Assembly: GCF_037126465.1 (NCBI RefSeq)
Contig: NC_088201.1
Coordinates: 67,726,879-67,790,878, forward strand
Reading direction: 5' to 3'
DNA from: Ornithodoros turicata
Taxonomy: Eukaryota; Arthropoda; Arachnida; Ixodida; Argasidae
Length of the DNA stretch: 64,000 bases
Part shown: piece after piece, positions 31,089-40,296 of the stretch
How the letters are laid out: every line of letters begins with the position of its first letter
How positions within the stretch are numbered: position 1 is the stretch's first letter
Position numbers and translations under genes: made by a program
Notes under the pieces: generated by a model
Told to the model about the DNA's origin: nothing
Seen by the model: the letters and a program-made list of their open reading frames with translations, nothing else
Databases searched by the model: none

Positions 31089-32300
31089 GACCTTACACAG
31101 GCAGCTTGATATAAGCTAATTGGTCTGAAAGATCTTGCATGACGAACTAGCACTGGGAACGGGACAGAGAGAGGAGACGACACCTGTCCTGTCGTCTCCT
31201 CTCTCTGTCCCGTTCCCAGTGCTAGTTCGTCATGCAAGATCAACACCAACACGCACGGTTTTTCACCTTGATGGTCTGAAAGATGCTATATTCCTGGGAG
31301 ATTTTCCTGGTTTCAACAAAGGCACCACTTTAGAGATTTTCCAGCCAATTGGGAGCTTGCCGTCGTTCCAACTCTTATTAATGATACCTAACAATGCCTT
31401 CAGAGCGGAGGGTCCTAAGCAAGCGATGTGTTTGTATGTAATACCGTCCGGACCTGGGGAAGATTTGCTTCGCCTTGATCCTATAGCTGCCTCCAGCTCT
31501 GTTAGACTGAAATCATTGTCGAGGGACGTACACGGGGCGCTATCGGTTAGCACCGTGCTCCTTGTAGCATTTTCCACAGATGCCTTGTATGCACGCGTCA
31601 GAGAGGAGGTAGATGGCTTCGTCAGTAGGCTACAAAATTCATTTGCAATAGACCTCTCGTCGGTATTGAGGTGAACAGACAGCGCCCTGAAAGGGTACGA
31701 TTGCGTAGTGTTTACTGTTCCGAGTGTGTCGTAGGCGTGTCGTAGGTGTGAACGGTGATAGTGATGAACAGAACGATCTCCACTGTAGTTGAGACAATCG
31801 TTGTAGGTGCCGCCGTATTACACGCTGCAGCCGACATGCTTCCCTGTAATCGACTTGATTTCCTGTTCGGCGAAACCTCCTCTCTGCTCTGCGTCGAATC
31901 GCTCGTAACCTCTCATACTCTGCGTCTACGCGCGTGTGCGTGTTAGGAGCTATGACGACCTTCGAGGCTCCGTCTGCTGTTTTCTTCACAGCAGCGACAA
32001 ACTCTTCCTCTGTAGTTGCATCTGCGACATCTATAGCTGATTCGGTTTTATACAGCCTCCAGTCCACTACACGGACGCGGTGATGTCGTTTCTCAGAGCC
32101 GAGCATACGATGTCTAACGAGAATGGGCATATGGTCGCTCCCCAAGGAGTCAACGTGCGTAGACCATTCGATGTGGCGTGCAATGTCCGTGGAGCAGATC
32201 GTAACATCTATTGAGCTGTGACAACGCGGTCCGCGGAAGAAAGTGGGCGACCCATCGTTGACGGAGGTGAGGTGTAATTCTTCTAATAGTGTTTCAAAAA
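31089..32300 (-). pseudogene. LINE ORF2 upstream part: endonuclease end, linker, RT start
   Basis: Reading minus strand: ETLLEELHLTSVNDGSPTFF, CHSSIDVTICS and SLGSDHMPILVRH are the final AP-endonuclease motifs (the SDH box is present). The linker follows to about 31690, where a one-base shift moves coding to RALSVHLNTDERSIANEF and then to SKSSPGPDGITYKHIACLGP and WKISKVVPLLKPGKSP, the RT entry motifs. ASFRP is interrupted by the hairpin insertion at 31134-31271, after which FRPISL resumes, then shifts into CLCKVMEKM. So at least two frameshifts plus one insertion. Confidence 0.88.
31134..31271. mobile_element. Hairpin insertion with perfect 52-bp arms and 13-bp TSD
   Basis: Arms 31131-31182 and 31190-31241 are exact inverted complements (52 bp) around the 7-base loop CCTGTCC. 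A 30-base tail with CAACACCAACACGCACGG follows. The insert is flanked by TGGTCTGAAAGAT at 31121-31133 and 31272-31284, an exact 13-bp duplication; the hairpin arms overlap the last three bases of the left copy. Interrupts the LINE RT region. No similar sequence elsewhere in the window. Confidence 0.85.
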
Positions 32301-33215
32301 TGTTCGTGTCTGCTATGCCTTCCGAAGGTAAAATGCATCAGCACTTCGAGTACGTCCTACTCGAATTTGAAGAAGCATGTGAAGGTAAGAATCATCAAAC
32401 TTTTTCTTTTCATTATTATTTTGTTTTAATGAACAATTACTGTAACTGCCTTTGTTCATTTGCTGTGCAAGAACGCATAACCTTTTTGACTTCATACGTG
32501 CTGTGCTTTGCAGGCAATCCATCCAACAAGGTCAGCAATCTTTGATGGGGTTGTGAACAAAAAACGGAAGGCTGAACCCTCTACAGGCGCAGAGCCCGCG
32601 TTCAAGCAAATGCGGATCGATGACCAGGGCCTATGCCATAGGCACATCTGTCAGGAAACTTTAGACAAGCTCGTTGTGGATTTTGTTGTCAACGGATCCC
32701 ATCCATTTTCGATCGTCGAGGAGGATTCATTCGTCCGCATGCTGCAATATGCTGCACCAAAGAAGAAAGTGCTTACACGTAGGATGCTGGCCACAAGAAT
32801 TGAGGACAGGTTCACGGAGCTGAAGCAGCGGATGCAAGACACTTTTCGGACTGTGCAGTACGTGACAGTAACTGCTGACTGCTGGTCTTCACATCACATG
32901 TAAATACTAGCTCATAATATGTATCTTCATATATCTGACACTTTTCTTGGTATTGAAGGCACTTCCTTGGTGTCATGGCACTCTGGCTCGAAACGGGCAA
33001 TTTGCAACGAAAGATCGCAACTTTAGCTTGCCGTCGCATGATTGGCAGCGTGACTTACGACAAGCTCGCTGAGACCATGAACAGCATCCTCGAAGAATAT
33101 GGGCTTCACGGAAAAGTGACCAAGGTTGTCACCGATAACGGCTCGAACTTCGTCAAAGCATTTCGGTCAGTGGAATTTTACATTGCAACTATGTACCATT
33201 CATGTTTAGCGCATT

Positions 33216-33308
33216 ATTTCATTCCCCGCGTTACCTCCAGCAACGGGATAGAGTATCTCCCCCGGCGATGAAAGTCCCCACCCATCATCCCGTAATAAAG
33301 TTGTTGTT
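33216..33308 (+). mobile_element. I-clade LINE 3' tail inserted in a hAT intron
   Basis: GGGATAGAGTATCTCCCCCG..GATGAAAGTCCCC..AATAAAGTTGTTG resembles the tail of the LINE fragment at 49000-49075. Flanked by TTCATGTTTAGCGCATT (33199-33215) and TTCATGTTTAGCACATT (33309-33325), a 16/17 match. It lengthens intron D-E but spares both splice sites. Confidence 0.8.
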
Positions 33309-34907
33309 TTCATGTTTAGCACATTCTTTCTGTCTCCTGTCGCAGGTGTTTTGGACTTGACACAGACGATGCGTTTGAGCACTTTGAGGTGTTGAACAGA
33401 GAGGAAACAGAACTTCATACTTTGCTGGACGAAGGCGACACAGGACTCCGTCTACCACCCCATCAACGGTGCGCGGCGCACACTTTTAACCTGATCGCAA
33501 CGGTGGATGCCTCAAGAGCCGAAATGGACCCAGACTACAGGAAAGTGTCCGAAGCTGTTTTCAAGAGATGTTCGGCACTGTGGAGCAAACAAGGCCAATC
33601 TGCGCGCGCCGCGGACGTTGTAAAAGGTTTTTGCGGCCGGTACTTGCGAAGACCAGTACCAACGCGGTGGAACTCACTCTATGATTCACTGGAGTGTATC
33701 ATTCGTGTCATTGACGAGGGCAAAGATATCGACGGACTGTGCCGAAGGCTCAACGTTCCCGTGCTGCAGCGGAGCACAGACATTAAATTTATTGAAGAGT
33801 ATTGTAAGGTAAGGTGTAGTGCATCCTTTGTATCCTTCCTTTTATACCTTGCATTAGCACCCTCGTACAGGTAATGCAGCCTCTATGCACAGCGCTCGAC
33901 ATCCTGCAGGGAGACAAACACATGTTCGTCGGCTTCCTTCTACCAACTGTATCCGTCGTAACACAGCGACTGCAGTACGAAGGAATGAAAGGGCTACGGT
34001 TCTGCGGGCCACTCGTCACTGCCCTTCTCGATGGCATTCAGAGGAGGTAAACGGCTGCCTGCTGGATTATAAGCTGCTTTAGTGAATTTTCTTCGTCAGA
34101 TTTAATGGTCAGACTCGGGTGCCAGTGTTATATATTTCTGTGAAGGTTCTTCATGTGCATTATACACGGGACACATGTTTTTGGAGTGTTTTTTATACCG
34201 CTCACTTTTCACAGGTTTGGACACCTCATGGAAGATAAGGAGCTCCTCCTTACTGCGGCTGTCATTCCGCGTTTCAAGATTTCCTGGCTGACCGACATTA
34301 CCCGCCGAGAGCTTGTAACCGAGATGCTGAAAAAAGAGCTGTGCGACGTCAGCACGCCAGCAACGGAGACACCAACGACCGCAACGAGCTCCAGCACAGA
34401 CGACTTCTTCGCATTTACACGTCAGAGTCGTATGGTGGAAACTGCTGAAGAGTCCGAACTCACGAGGTTCTTGCGCATCGAGGAGGACTACCCTCTGTCG
34501 AGGATGAAAGAAAACTTTCCTCGCGTCCACGAACTCTTCCTCAGGGTGAATACGGCGGTCCCTTCGAGCGCGTCAGTGGAGCGGCTCTTCAGCTCGGCGG
34601 CTGACATATTTACAAGGAAGCGAACTGGCTTGTCAGATACTAGTTTCGAGTATCAATTGCTATTGAAATGCAATTCATAGATGACGTGAGTAAAATAAAG
34701 CCGGTCATACTTTCGAATTTCTGCTGTTTTTCTGTATTTCTGCTGCAAATGTAACGTATAGAAGTAACTAATTACTTCCGAGTAACGAGAACGCGTTCCT
34801 TTTATTTCTTAGTAACGAGTAACGTACTTAGTTACTTTTTTTCCGAAGGAACGAGTAACGTATTCAGTTACTTTTTTTTGGGTAACGTGTACAGCTCTGT
34901 CCTGGAG

Positions 34908-35801
34908 CAACCAGGCACCTCGACTCAACCTACCGCGCCTGGCGTCTCGCAGTCGGTGCAGGAGTGAATCATAATAAGTCGCATTCACTGTGGTGTTCCT
35001 CTCTTTGAAGTCGATGAGGAGGATCCCGTGACAAGCCCAAAATATTGTTTGCCATGATCTTCTTTGTGGATTGTGTGACCTTGGCTTTTCTTGAGGGTGT
35101 TTTTCCTAGTTTGCGCCATTCCATCCACTCCTTTTTCGAAAGGGGATCATAGTAGAGCACCATAGTCTCATCCCCTGTGACAATTGACTTCAATATTTCT
35201 TCTTCGTTCTCTTGGCAGAGGTCCAAAAGCTCTTTGGCACAGACGACGCGCTGTTGCTTTTGAACTGACGAGAGATGTCGTGGCACCCATCTCGCACTGA
35301 CCTCTTTCATGTGAAGACCCTCGCCGATGATGCCAAAAACGGTTGTTTTGGAAAGCCCCAGCCTTTCTGAGATTTCCTTCACCTTCAGACGCCTGTCGCT
35401 CACCACTTCCTCCTCGACAAGAGATAAATTTTCTTGTGTCACCACTTCCACTGGACGACCATCGCGTGGATCATCTTCAATGGACTCTCGCCCCAGTCGA
35501 AACTGCTTAGCCCAGTCTTGTGTGTACCGTTGTGTACCGTTGTGTGTACCGTTGTGTACGACGGAGAGGCTTCCCTGTACACGTTGTCCAGTCGCCCTTT
35601 AATTTCTTTAGGCGAAAGTCCCTCTTTTGTCAAGAATTTTATCACAGCGCGGTTTTTCCATTTTAACTGAAGAGTGCACCCTGGCTGTTTGAAATGCCGC
35701 TCTCCAACCGACAAAAGCATGGAGAGGGTTGAGGGTGGTGCTCCGGCCCTCCAACAGATGGCACCACGCGTCCTTAATCGCATTTTCAAATTCGCGCGCA
35801 T
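34908..35801 (-). pseudogene. Mariner transposase, N-terminal part (split)
   Basis: Minus strand: KNRAVIKFLTKEGLSPKEIK, GRLDNVYREASPSYTTV, then a TTGTGTACCG-type tandem expansion (about 35516-35560) and frame change, then VVTQENLSLVEEEVVSDRRL, GLSKTTVFGIIGEGLHMKEV, SARWVPRHLSSVQKQQR and IVTGDETMVLYYDP with the first catalytic D. Another shift near 35045 leads to ILLIDFKERNTTVNATYYD and ARRGRLSRGAW, ending at the hAT junction where LQDNAP follows on the other side. Helix-turn-helix plus catalytic domain order is as in mariners. Frameshifts make it non-functional. Confidence 0.88.
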
Positions 35802-35845
35802 TTTCTACCTCGGGCCGGAAACTTCTGGAACCACCCTCGTATATA

Positions 35846-36755
35846 CAGGGTGTTTCAAAAAACGTGTCATTCGGACTTTATAAAAAAACGGGGCGACGGA
35901 AAAATACGGGGTAAACGGCATTTGTGTGGCAACTGAATTTGCCACCTTGTAAAAATATTTTCATTTAATTTTAATTAAAAGAAATTGAATTTCTTTAATT
36001 GAACTTCAAAATTTCCCCAGTCAACCTAACGTTTTTTTTTTTACAGAATTAGAGAGCCCGTAGCGAACTTAGTCTGAACCACCAAGAAATCCGCTCGATA
36101 TTGCAAAGGGAACTGCCCAAAAAAAGTCCCGAAGTTGAGGCTTCAGAGTTTCGGGTATTCAACAGCGTACCAAATCAGTCGCAAAGATGCGCGGAGGGCA
36201 GGACATGTTCCTGATCCCAAGAAACTAGAACAGTTTATCGCCGGACCGGCATGCAGCACGAGACGCGCCGATAACAAGGCGGGTGACATTCCACCATACG
36301 TTGATAAGCGGCAAACAAAAATAATTCCGCCCCTTTTTTCCCCGCAGTGTTTTTTTTTTTTTTCGACCTTCTATCTTTCATGGGGGCAGGAGCAAGTCCT
36401 CCCCTCCACGAATCTTTGCGTCTGATTTCGAGCGCCTTTGAGTACCCGAAACTCTGAAGCCTCAATTTCGGGACTTTTTTTGGGCAGTTCCATTTGCAAT
36501 ATCGAGCGGATTTCTTGGTGGATCTGACTAAGTTCGCTACGGGCTCTCTAATTCTGTAAAAAAAAAAACGTTAGGTTGACTTGGGAAATTTTAGAGTTCA
36601 ATTAAAGAAATTCAATTTATTTTAATTAAAATCAAATGAAAATATTTTTGCAAGATGGCAAATTCAGTTGCCACACAAATGCCGTTTACCCCGTATTTTT
36701 CAGTCGCCCCGTTTTTTTTATAAAGTCCAAATGACACGTTTTTTGAAACACCCTG
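35846..36755. mobile_element. TA-flanked element with ~330-bp inverted arms
   Basis: Ends CAGGGTGTTTCAAAAAACG on both sides (inverted), TA at 35844-35845 and 36756-36757. The arms (35846-36175 and about 36425-36755) match over nearly their whole length, including CAACCTAACG and CGAACTTAGTC segments, leaving a core of about 250 bp. Arms open a short MRLQSFGYS frame at each side; no transposase recognised. Abuts the mariner end directly. Confidence 0.85.
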
Positions 36756-37131
36756 TATAATATTCGCCATAATGGCTACATGTGCTTCTCGTAGTAGATT
36801 TGTTTAACACAGCGCAGAACGGCCACTAGGCGGCTCCGAAAGTCGCCGTCAGACCCAAAAGTGTGGTGCGTTTGGGCGGCTGTGGAATGGGTACAACTAA
36901 ACGTGTAGCAAAAAATTCAAGAGGACCTACTTGGACAAGGATAAGACTAATTGCAGACGCATCCACGCCTTACCCTAGTAACCCGTTGAACGGCTTTTGC
37001 CGAGTGAAAGGCTCGCGAAGTCTGCGAAGTCTGGCATTTTATTCTCGTAGCCTGTAAATGCAGAAATCTAGAAAAAATATTATTTATTCTGTTTGGGAGG
37101 ACCTATGCACTGCATTAAAAATGTTTGAGGT
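36756..37131. other. No gene recognised
   Basis: No transposon ends or recognised coding motif. A 64-codon frame at 36863-37057 is unconvincing. Confidence 0.35.
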
Positions 37132-37300
37132 CGAAGCAGCATTTAGGAGGTTAAAAAAAGCGAAAGTGAGGGTTTCTCGCGAAATTGCTTTAGTTTGCCC
37201 CCAAAAAAGCGGAATTGGTGGACGCGCCTGAGCTCTGAACCTTGCGCAGAGGTGTTGTCCAACATTCCAGTAATAAAAGCAGAAAATATCTTGTGGGTGT
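37132..37300 (+). repeat. Dispersed repeat, copy 1
   Basis: Contains GCGAAAGTGAGGGTTT, GGAATTGGTGGACGCGCCTG, CTGAACCTTGCGCAG and AGTAATAAAAGCAGAAAATA. The inverted partner is 43650-43808. Family unknown; no tRNA-like head seen. Confidence 0.6.
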
Positions 37301-38103
37301 TTTTCGTTTAACTCCGGTCAGGATTTTTTGACAGTGCGCGCGACATTTTGTGGTAAGCGTTTAGCCCACTTACAGGATGCGTGAGGTCTTATCTGTCAAG
37401 AGGAGAGGCACCGTGTCATCAGAGAGCACGGACTTACCCATATCGTTTTCTTTTTCGTGATACTGGTTATGGCGCTTTCAAATATTTGGGGAATTTAAAC
37501 TATTTGGGTTCATTTTTTCTCTTTGTTCCTGCCTTGAAACTTCTTTTTGGTAGGTGGACGTGACGTACGATTCGAGGACTTCACAGGAAGCAAAAGGAAC
37601 GAGATATTGCACGCAACTACACATTAGCTCTTTAGTTGTGCGTTTTGTGACCTGCTGCATGCAGTACAGTGACTTGCGTGCGCAGGGGCGCCGGAACAGG
37701 GGGAGCAGGGGGAGCGACGGCTCCCCCTCATTTACAGATGAGGTAACACGGCTCCCCCAGTCAAAGGGCACTGCTACAGGGCGACAAGTTATTGTGCGAA
37801 TTTTCGTTTCATTGCGAGTTACGTCAGAGAAGAGTTGTTGCAACAGGCACTGATTCAGTTGGCCATGACAGCTTCGGGATCCCCAACCTTATTGCTTCCA
37901 GATGTTTTGTCGGACGTGTTGGAGGGACAGTCCGAGTGTGCGTCCTCCGAGTAGTTCTCGACCCCCTACGGCGAGACCAGGCATGGCATTTTCGGGTCGT
38001 TCGGACCATTTACGGTAACCCGATGCCACGTGTTTTCTCCTTCTTTCTTCCCCTTTTCTTTTCTTATTTTTCTTTTCGTCCCCTTTTCTTTCCTTCCCCT
38101 TCC
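37301..38103. other. G-rich hairpin region, no gene
   Basis: 37680-37760 holds CAGGGGGAGCAGGGGGAGCG and GGCTCCCCCTCATTTAC..GGCTCCCCCAG, able to fold. No TSD or paired terminus found. Open minus-strand frames here follow from low-complexity pyrimidine tracts at 38040-38110. Confidence 0.35.
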
Positions 38104-38119
38104 CCTTGCCTTTTTTTGT

Positions 38120-38195
38120 TTCGAATAGCAAGCCGACCTTCGTCTGGCTGACCTTTCCTTTCTTCTTCTTAATAAACATATCCCCCCCCCCCCCG
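38120..38195 (+). repeat. C-run-tailed dispersed repeat
   Basis: AATAGCAAGCCGACC, GTCTGGCTGACCTTTCC, AATAAACATATCCCCCC. Same as 6078-6182. The upstream pyrimidine tract may belong to it. Confidence 0.55.
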
Positions 38196-38785
38196 AATCT
38201 TTTGGCCCCCGAGACCTGGGAATTCTCTTTGCACCCTGACATTTGGAAAGGAAGTAAATTATTGTTTTTTTACGTAAAGCGGCCATAGTCGGGTTTTGTG
38301 ACAGTGGCGTCGTGACTCTTTCCAGCCCAAGAAAAGAGGGATGTTCCGTGGAGTGACTTGTGGCGGGAGCCCCGTTTAACGAGGTTTTATAAGGGATTGT
38401 TGGATGAGCTTGAGAGACTCGTCCCGTGGTTGGTCTGGAAGATGGAAGAATGTAATCGCGAGGGGGATAGCAGCAGTTTTCCCGCCGGGGAAGTTTGGGA
38501 GTAGTGGCGGCGGTAATAGTAGCGGTATGGCTCGACGATCGGTCTGAAGTGTCAAGTGCCGGTTGCTGCACAGTCAGTCAGATTATTTTCGTGACGTGTG
38601 CAAGTGTTGTGTCCCACGGTGTGACGTAGAGGAAAATACCAGAAGTCACTCCTCCGACAAGAAGACGTCTCAGGCCTCTTCGAAGAAATTCGGACTTCCC
38701 CACCCCTACAGCTAAGTGAAGTTGACGAGAATGACGTAAAAATTGTTTAGTTAGCTAGCCTCTGTGGCAATTTTGGTTTTAAGGA
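38196..38785. other. No gene recognised; weak LTR-leader resemblance
   Basis: GTGACAGTGGCGTCGTGACT at about 38299 resembles a retrotransposon primer-binding region, but no LTR pair or gag was found. Confidence 0.2.
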
Positions 38786-38995
38786 TTTGTGCAACTCGTT
38801 GGGTAGCCTGGCGATTGTGATTTTAAGAAGCAGACATCACTTTTGTGCAATTTGTCGGGTAGCCTGTGTGGCGATTTTAATTGTCAGGAGCAGAGCTCTC
38901 TTTTGTGCACCTTGTCGAGAAGCCAGTCTGGCGAGTTCGATTTTAAGTTTCTTGAGCTTAGAGGGTCTTTAGGTAATTTGTTGGACAGCCTGTAT
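38786..38995 (+). repeat. Decayed ~58-bp tandem repeat
   Basis: TTTGTGCAA/CCTCGTTGGGTAGCC-type units begin at about 38786, 38841 and 38901, with a weaker unit at about 38960. Units carry TGTGGCGATTTTAATT and AGGAGCAGAG. Confidence 0.75.
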
Positions 38996-39316
38996 GGAAT
39001 TTTAGTGATCGGTGAAGATTTGTCTAGCGTAAACGGAACTCGTGTATTCATCGCGAGGCATCGCGAGACCACTGCCCGTAAGCTCCAGACTTTACTCAGT
39101 ATCGCACCTGTAGGCTCTTGCTGAGCCCCAGACCGCGTCAGGAAAGCCTGGTTTAATCGCAGAAGGCAAAAGGATTGAGGATCGGACGATATTCGTTTCC
39201 AGCCCCGGAGAGTATAGTTCCAGATTTTCGTTGGAGTTGGCGTCCTACAATCGTGCTGTGAGGCTATTGGTAAGGGAATCTTCGTTCCGTGCGGCGGCTC
39301 CCACGTGCATTTCACG

Positions 39317-40041
39317 ATGAAAGATGGAAGTCACTGAAAAGGTTAGCCAGCTGTAGGACTCGAACCCACATCTTCTGGATTGCCGGTCCAGGGCTCTACC
39401 AATTGAGCTAAGCTAACACACCTCCCCAGCGACTTCCCAGGGTGCGGGGACAAACCAACCACTCTCTCACTCATCCCCCTTTCACTCTTACATTTTTCTC
39501 ACTCATACACACAATCATGCGACGGGATCGACGCAAGCGGCAAATGTTGAACATGAGAGAACTGATGTTCTGAGGCTGGAACAACACAGAAGGACAAATA
39601 CATACAAAGCCTCAAATTGCCTAAGAAATTAACGATGAAAGATGGAAGTCACTGAAAAGGTTAGCCAGCTGTAGGACTCGAACCCACATCTTCTGGATTG
39701 CCGGATCATCAGTTCTCTCATGTTCAACATTTGCCGCTTGCGTCGATCCCGTCGTATGATTGTGTGTATGAGTGAGAAAAATGTAAGAGTGAAAGGGGGA
39801 TGAGTGAGAGAGTGGTTGGTTTGTCCCTTCAGTTGACGCACCCTTGGAAGTCGCTGGGGGAGGTGTGTTAGCGTATCTCAATTGGTGGAGCCCTGGACCG
39901 GCAATCCAGAAGGTGTGGGTTCGAGTCCTACAGCTGGCTAACCTTTTCAGTGGCTTTCATCGTCAATTTCTTAGGCAATTTGAGGCTTTGTATGTATTTG
40001 TCCTCCTGTGTTGTTCCAGCCTCAGAACATCAGTTCTCTCA
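39317..40041. mobile_element. Composite tRNA-SINE insertion with one 11-bp TSD
   Basis: Flanked by exact TGCATTTCACG (39306-39316, 40042-40052). Inside are three tRNA-like segments of the same SINE: about 39340-39417 (-), about 39660-39700 (-, truncated) and about 39868-39945 (+). The body, with AATTTCTTAGGCAATTTGAG and GAACATCAGTTCTCTCATG, also appears in both orientations. The minus copy folds as a cloverleaf: GCTC/GAGC, CTGGA/TCCAG and GTGGG/CCTAC stems and GGTTCGAGTCC as B box. The single TSD suggests one insertion of a rearranged or self-primed molecule rather than three independent insertions. Confidence 0.8.
39340..39417 (-). repeat. tRNA-like SINE head
   Basis: On the minus strand, GTTAGCTTAGCTCAATTGG begins a full cloverleaf with A and B boxes. 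The base 5' of the anticodon is C rather than the invariant T33, so it is unlikely to be a working tRNA gene. Second good copy at 39868-39945 (+). Confidence 0.7.
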
Positions 40042-40052
40042 TGCATTTCACG

Positions 40053-40296
40053 TTCCTTCTGTTGCGTCTTTCATTGTTGGGGCTGCCGCATCGGCAGCAA
40101 GCTGACCAGACACAAATATCATTGACTGGAAAAAGCCCGCATTCTCGCGGCCAATAGCGTTCGTTTATCTTTCCTTGTTTGTAAAGTATGTATAAAAGAT
40201 ATGTAAATTATGTTTGTAATTACATTAACATTACCTTCTCACTGATATATTCATTCACATTACTTTTGCAATGTTACCTTAGGTCTCCTCTACAAG
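40053..40296. other. No gene recognised
   Basis: AT-rich DNA between two mobile elements; nothing coding. Confidence 0.4.

Larger units (their letters stand above)
28740..32300 (-). mobile_element. I-clade-like LINE inserted in the hAT gene
   Basis: Minus-strand element whose coding runs from the end of the AP endonuclease (near 32300) to the stop at 28938, with a 3' UTR to about 28740 ending in a T-run and CTTACAAACAAACAAAC. It separates hAT exon A from exon B. The 5' end is truncated inside the endonuclease domain. The target duplication is not resolved by eye because the left edge falls in GTTTGTTTG repeats. Confidence 0.8.
28620..34680 (+). pseudogene. hAT transposase gene, seven exons, split by a LINE
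   Basis: Exon A starts ATG 28620 (MAESTTTSPWPALSDTFGIK) and is cut by the LINE after about 28712. Exon B (about 32296-32384) and exon C start encode a BED-type finger: CSCLLCLPKVKCISTSSTSY, NLKKHVKAIHPTR. Exons C 32514-32899, D 32959-33165, E 33346-33808, F 33871-34046 and G 34215-34680 all have GT/AG borders, and their phases (0,2,2,0,2) join without a break to the stop at 34678. Family motifs: VTADCWSS, LACRRMIGSVTYDKLAE, VTDNGSNFVKAF, PVPTRWNSLYDSL, and the C-terminal dimerisation region (FPRVHELFLRVNTAVPSSAS, VERLFSSA). Spliced length would be near 620 residues, normal for hAT. Exon B's left edge is not fixed because the LINE junction is unclear. Apart from the LINE and 5' insertions no disabling change is seen. 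Confidence 0.88.
25849..34899 (+). mobile_element. hAT transposon, 9.05 kb with inserts, exact 8-bp TSD
   Basis: Termini CAGAGCTGTACATAACGCG on the left and, inverted, CAGAGCTGTACACGTTACCC on the right. Target duplication TCCTGGAG at 25841-25848 and 34900-34907. Subterminal regions hold many GTAACG/CGTTAC motifs (25862-26005 and 34775-34890), probably transposase-binding repeats. It carries a spliced transposase gene (28620-34680) and has received a foldback element (26564-28607), an I-clade LINE (about 28740-32300) and a LINE tail (33216-33308). Without these it is about 3.3 kb, a normal hAT size. Confidence 0.93.
25176..35839 (-). mobile_element. Mariner element, outermost layer of a nest
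   Basis: Terminal inverted repeats begin CGAGGGTGGTTCCATAAG on the left and CGAGGGTGGTTCCAGAAG (inverted) on the right. TA lies on both sides (25174-25175, 35840-35841). The transposase is on the minus strand, in two blocks (35801-34908 and 25848-25266), split by the hAT at 25849-34899 and, in its last part, by a SINE at 25373-25666. Without inserts the element would be about 1.3 kb, the normal mariner length. Confidence 0.92.

Noticed and set aside
37680..37760. hAT MITE starting CAGGGGCGCCGGAAC
   Set aside because: No inverted partner end or 8-bp duplication found downstream.
38290..39130. LTR retrotransposon leader with primer-binding site
   Set aside because: GTGACAGTGGCGTCGTGACT is suggestive, but there is no LTR pair, no gag, and the following sequence is a decayed tandem repeat.
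39340..39417. A genuine tRNA gene
   Set aside because: The cloverleaf folds, but position 33 is C, three copies occur in a SINE-like context in mixed orientation, and the sequence continues into a shared SINE body.
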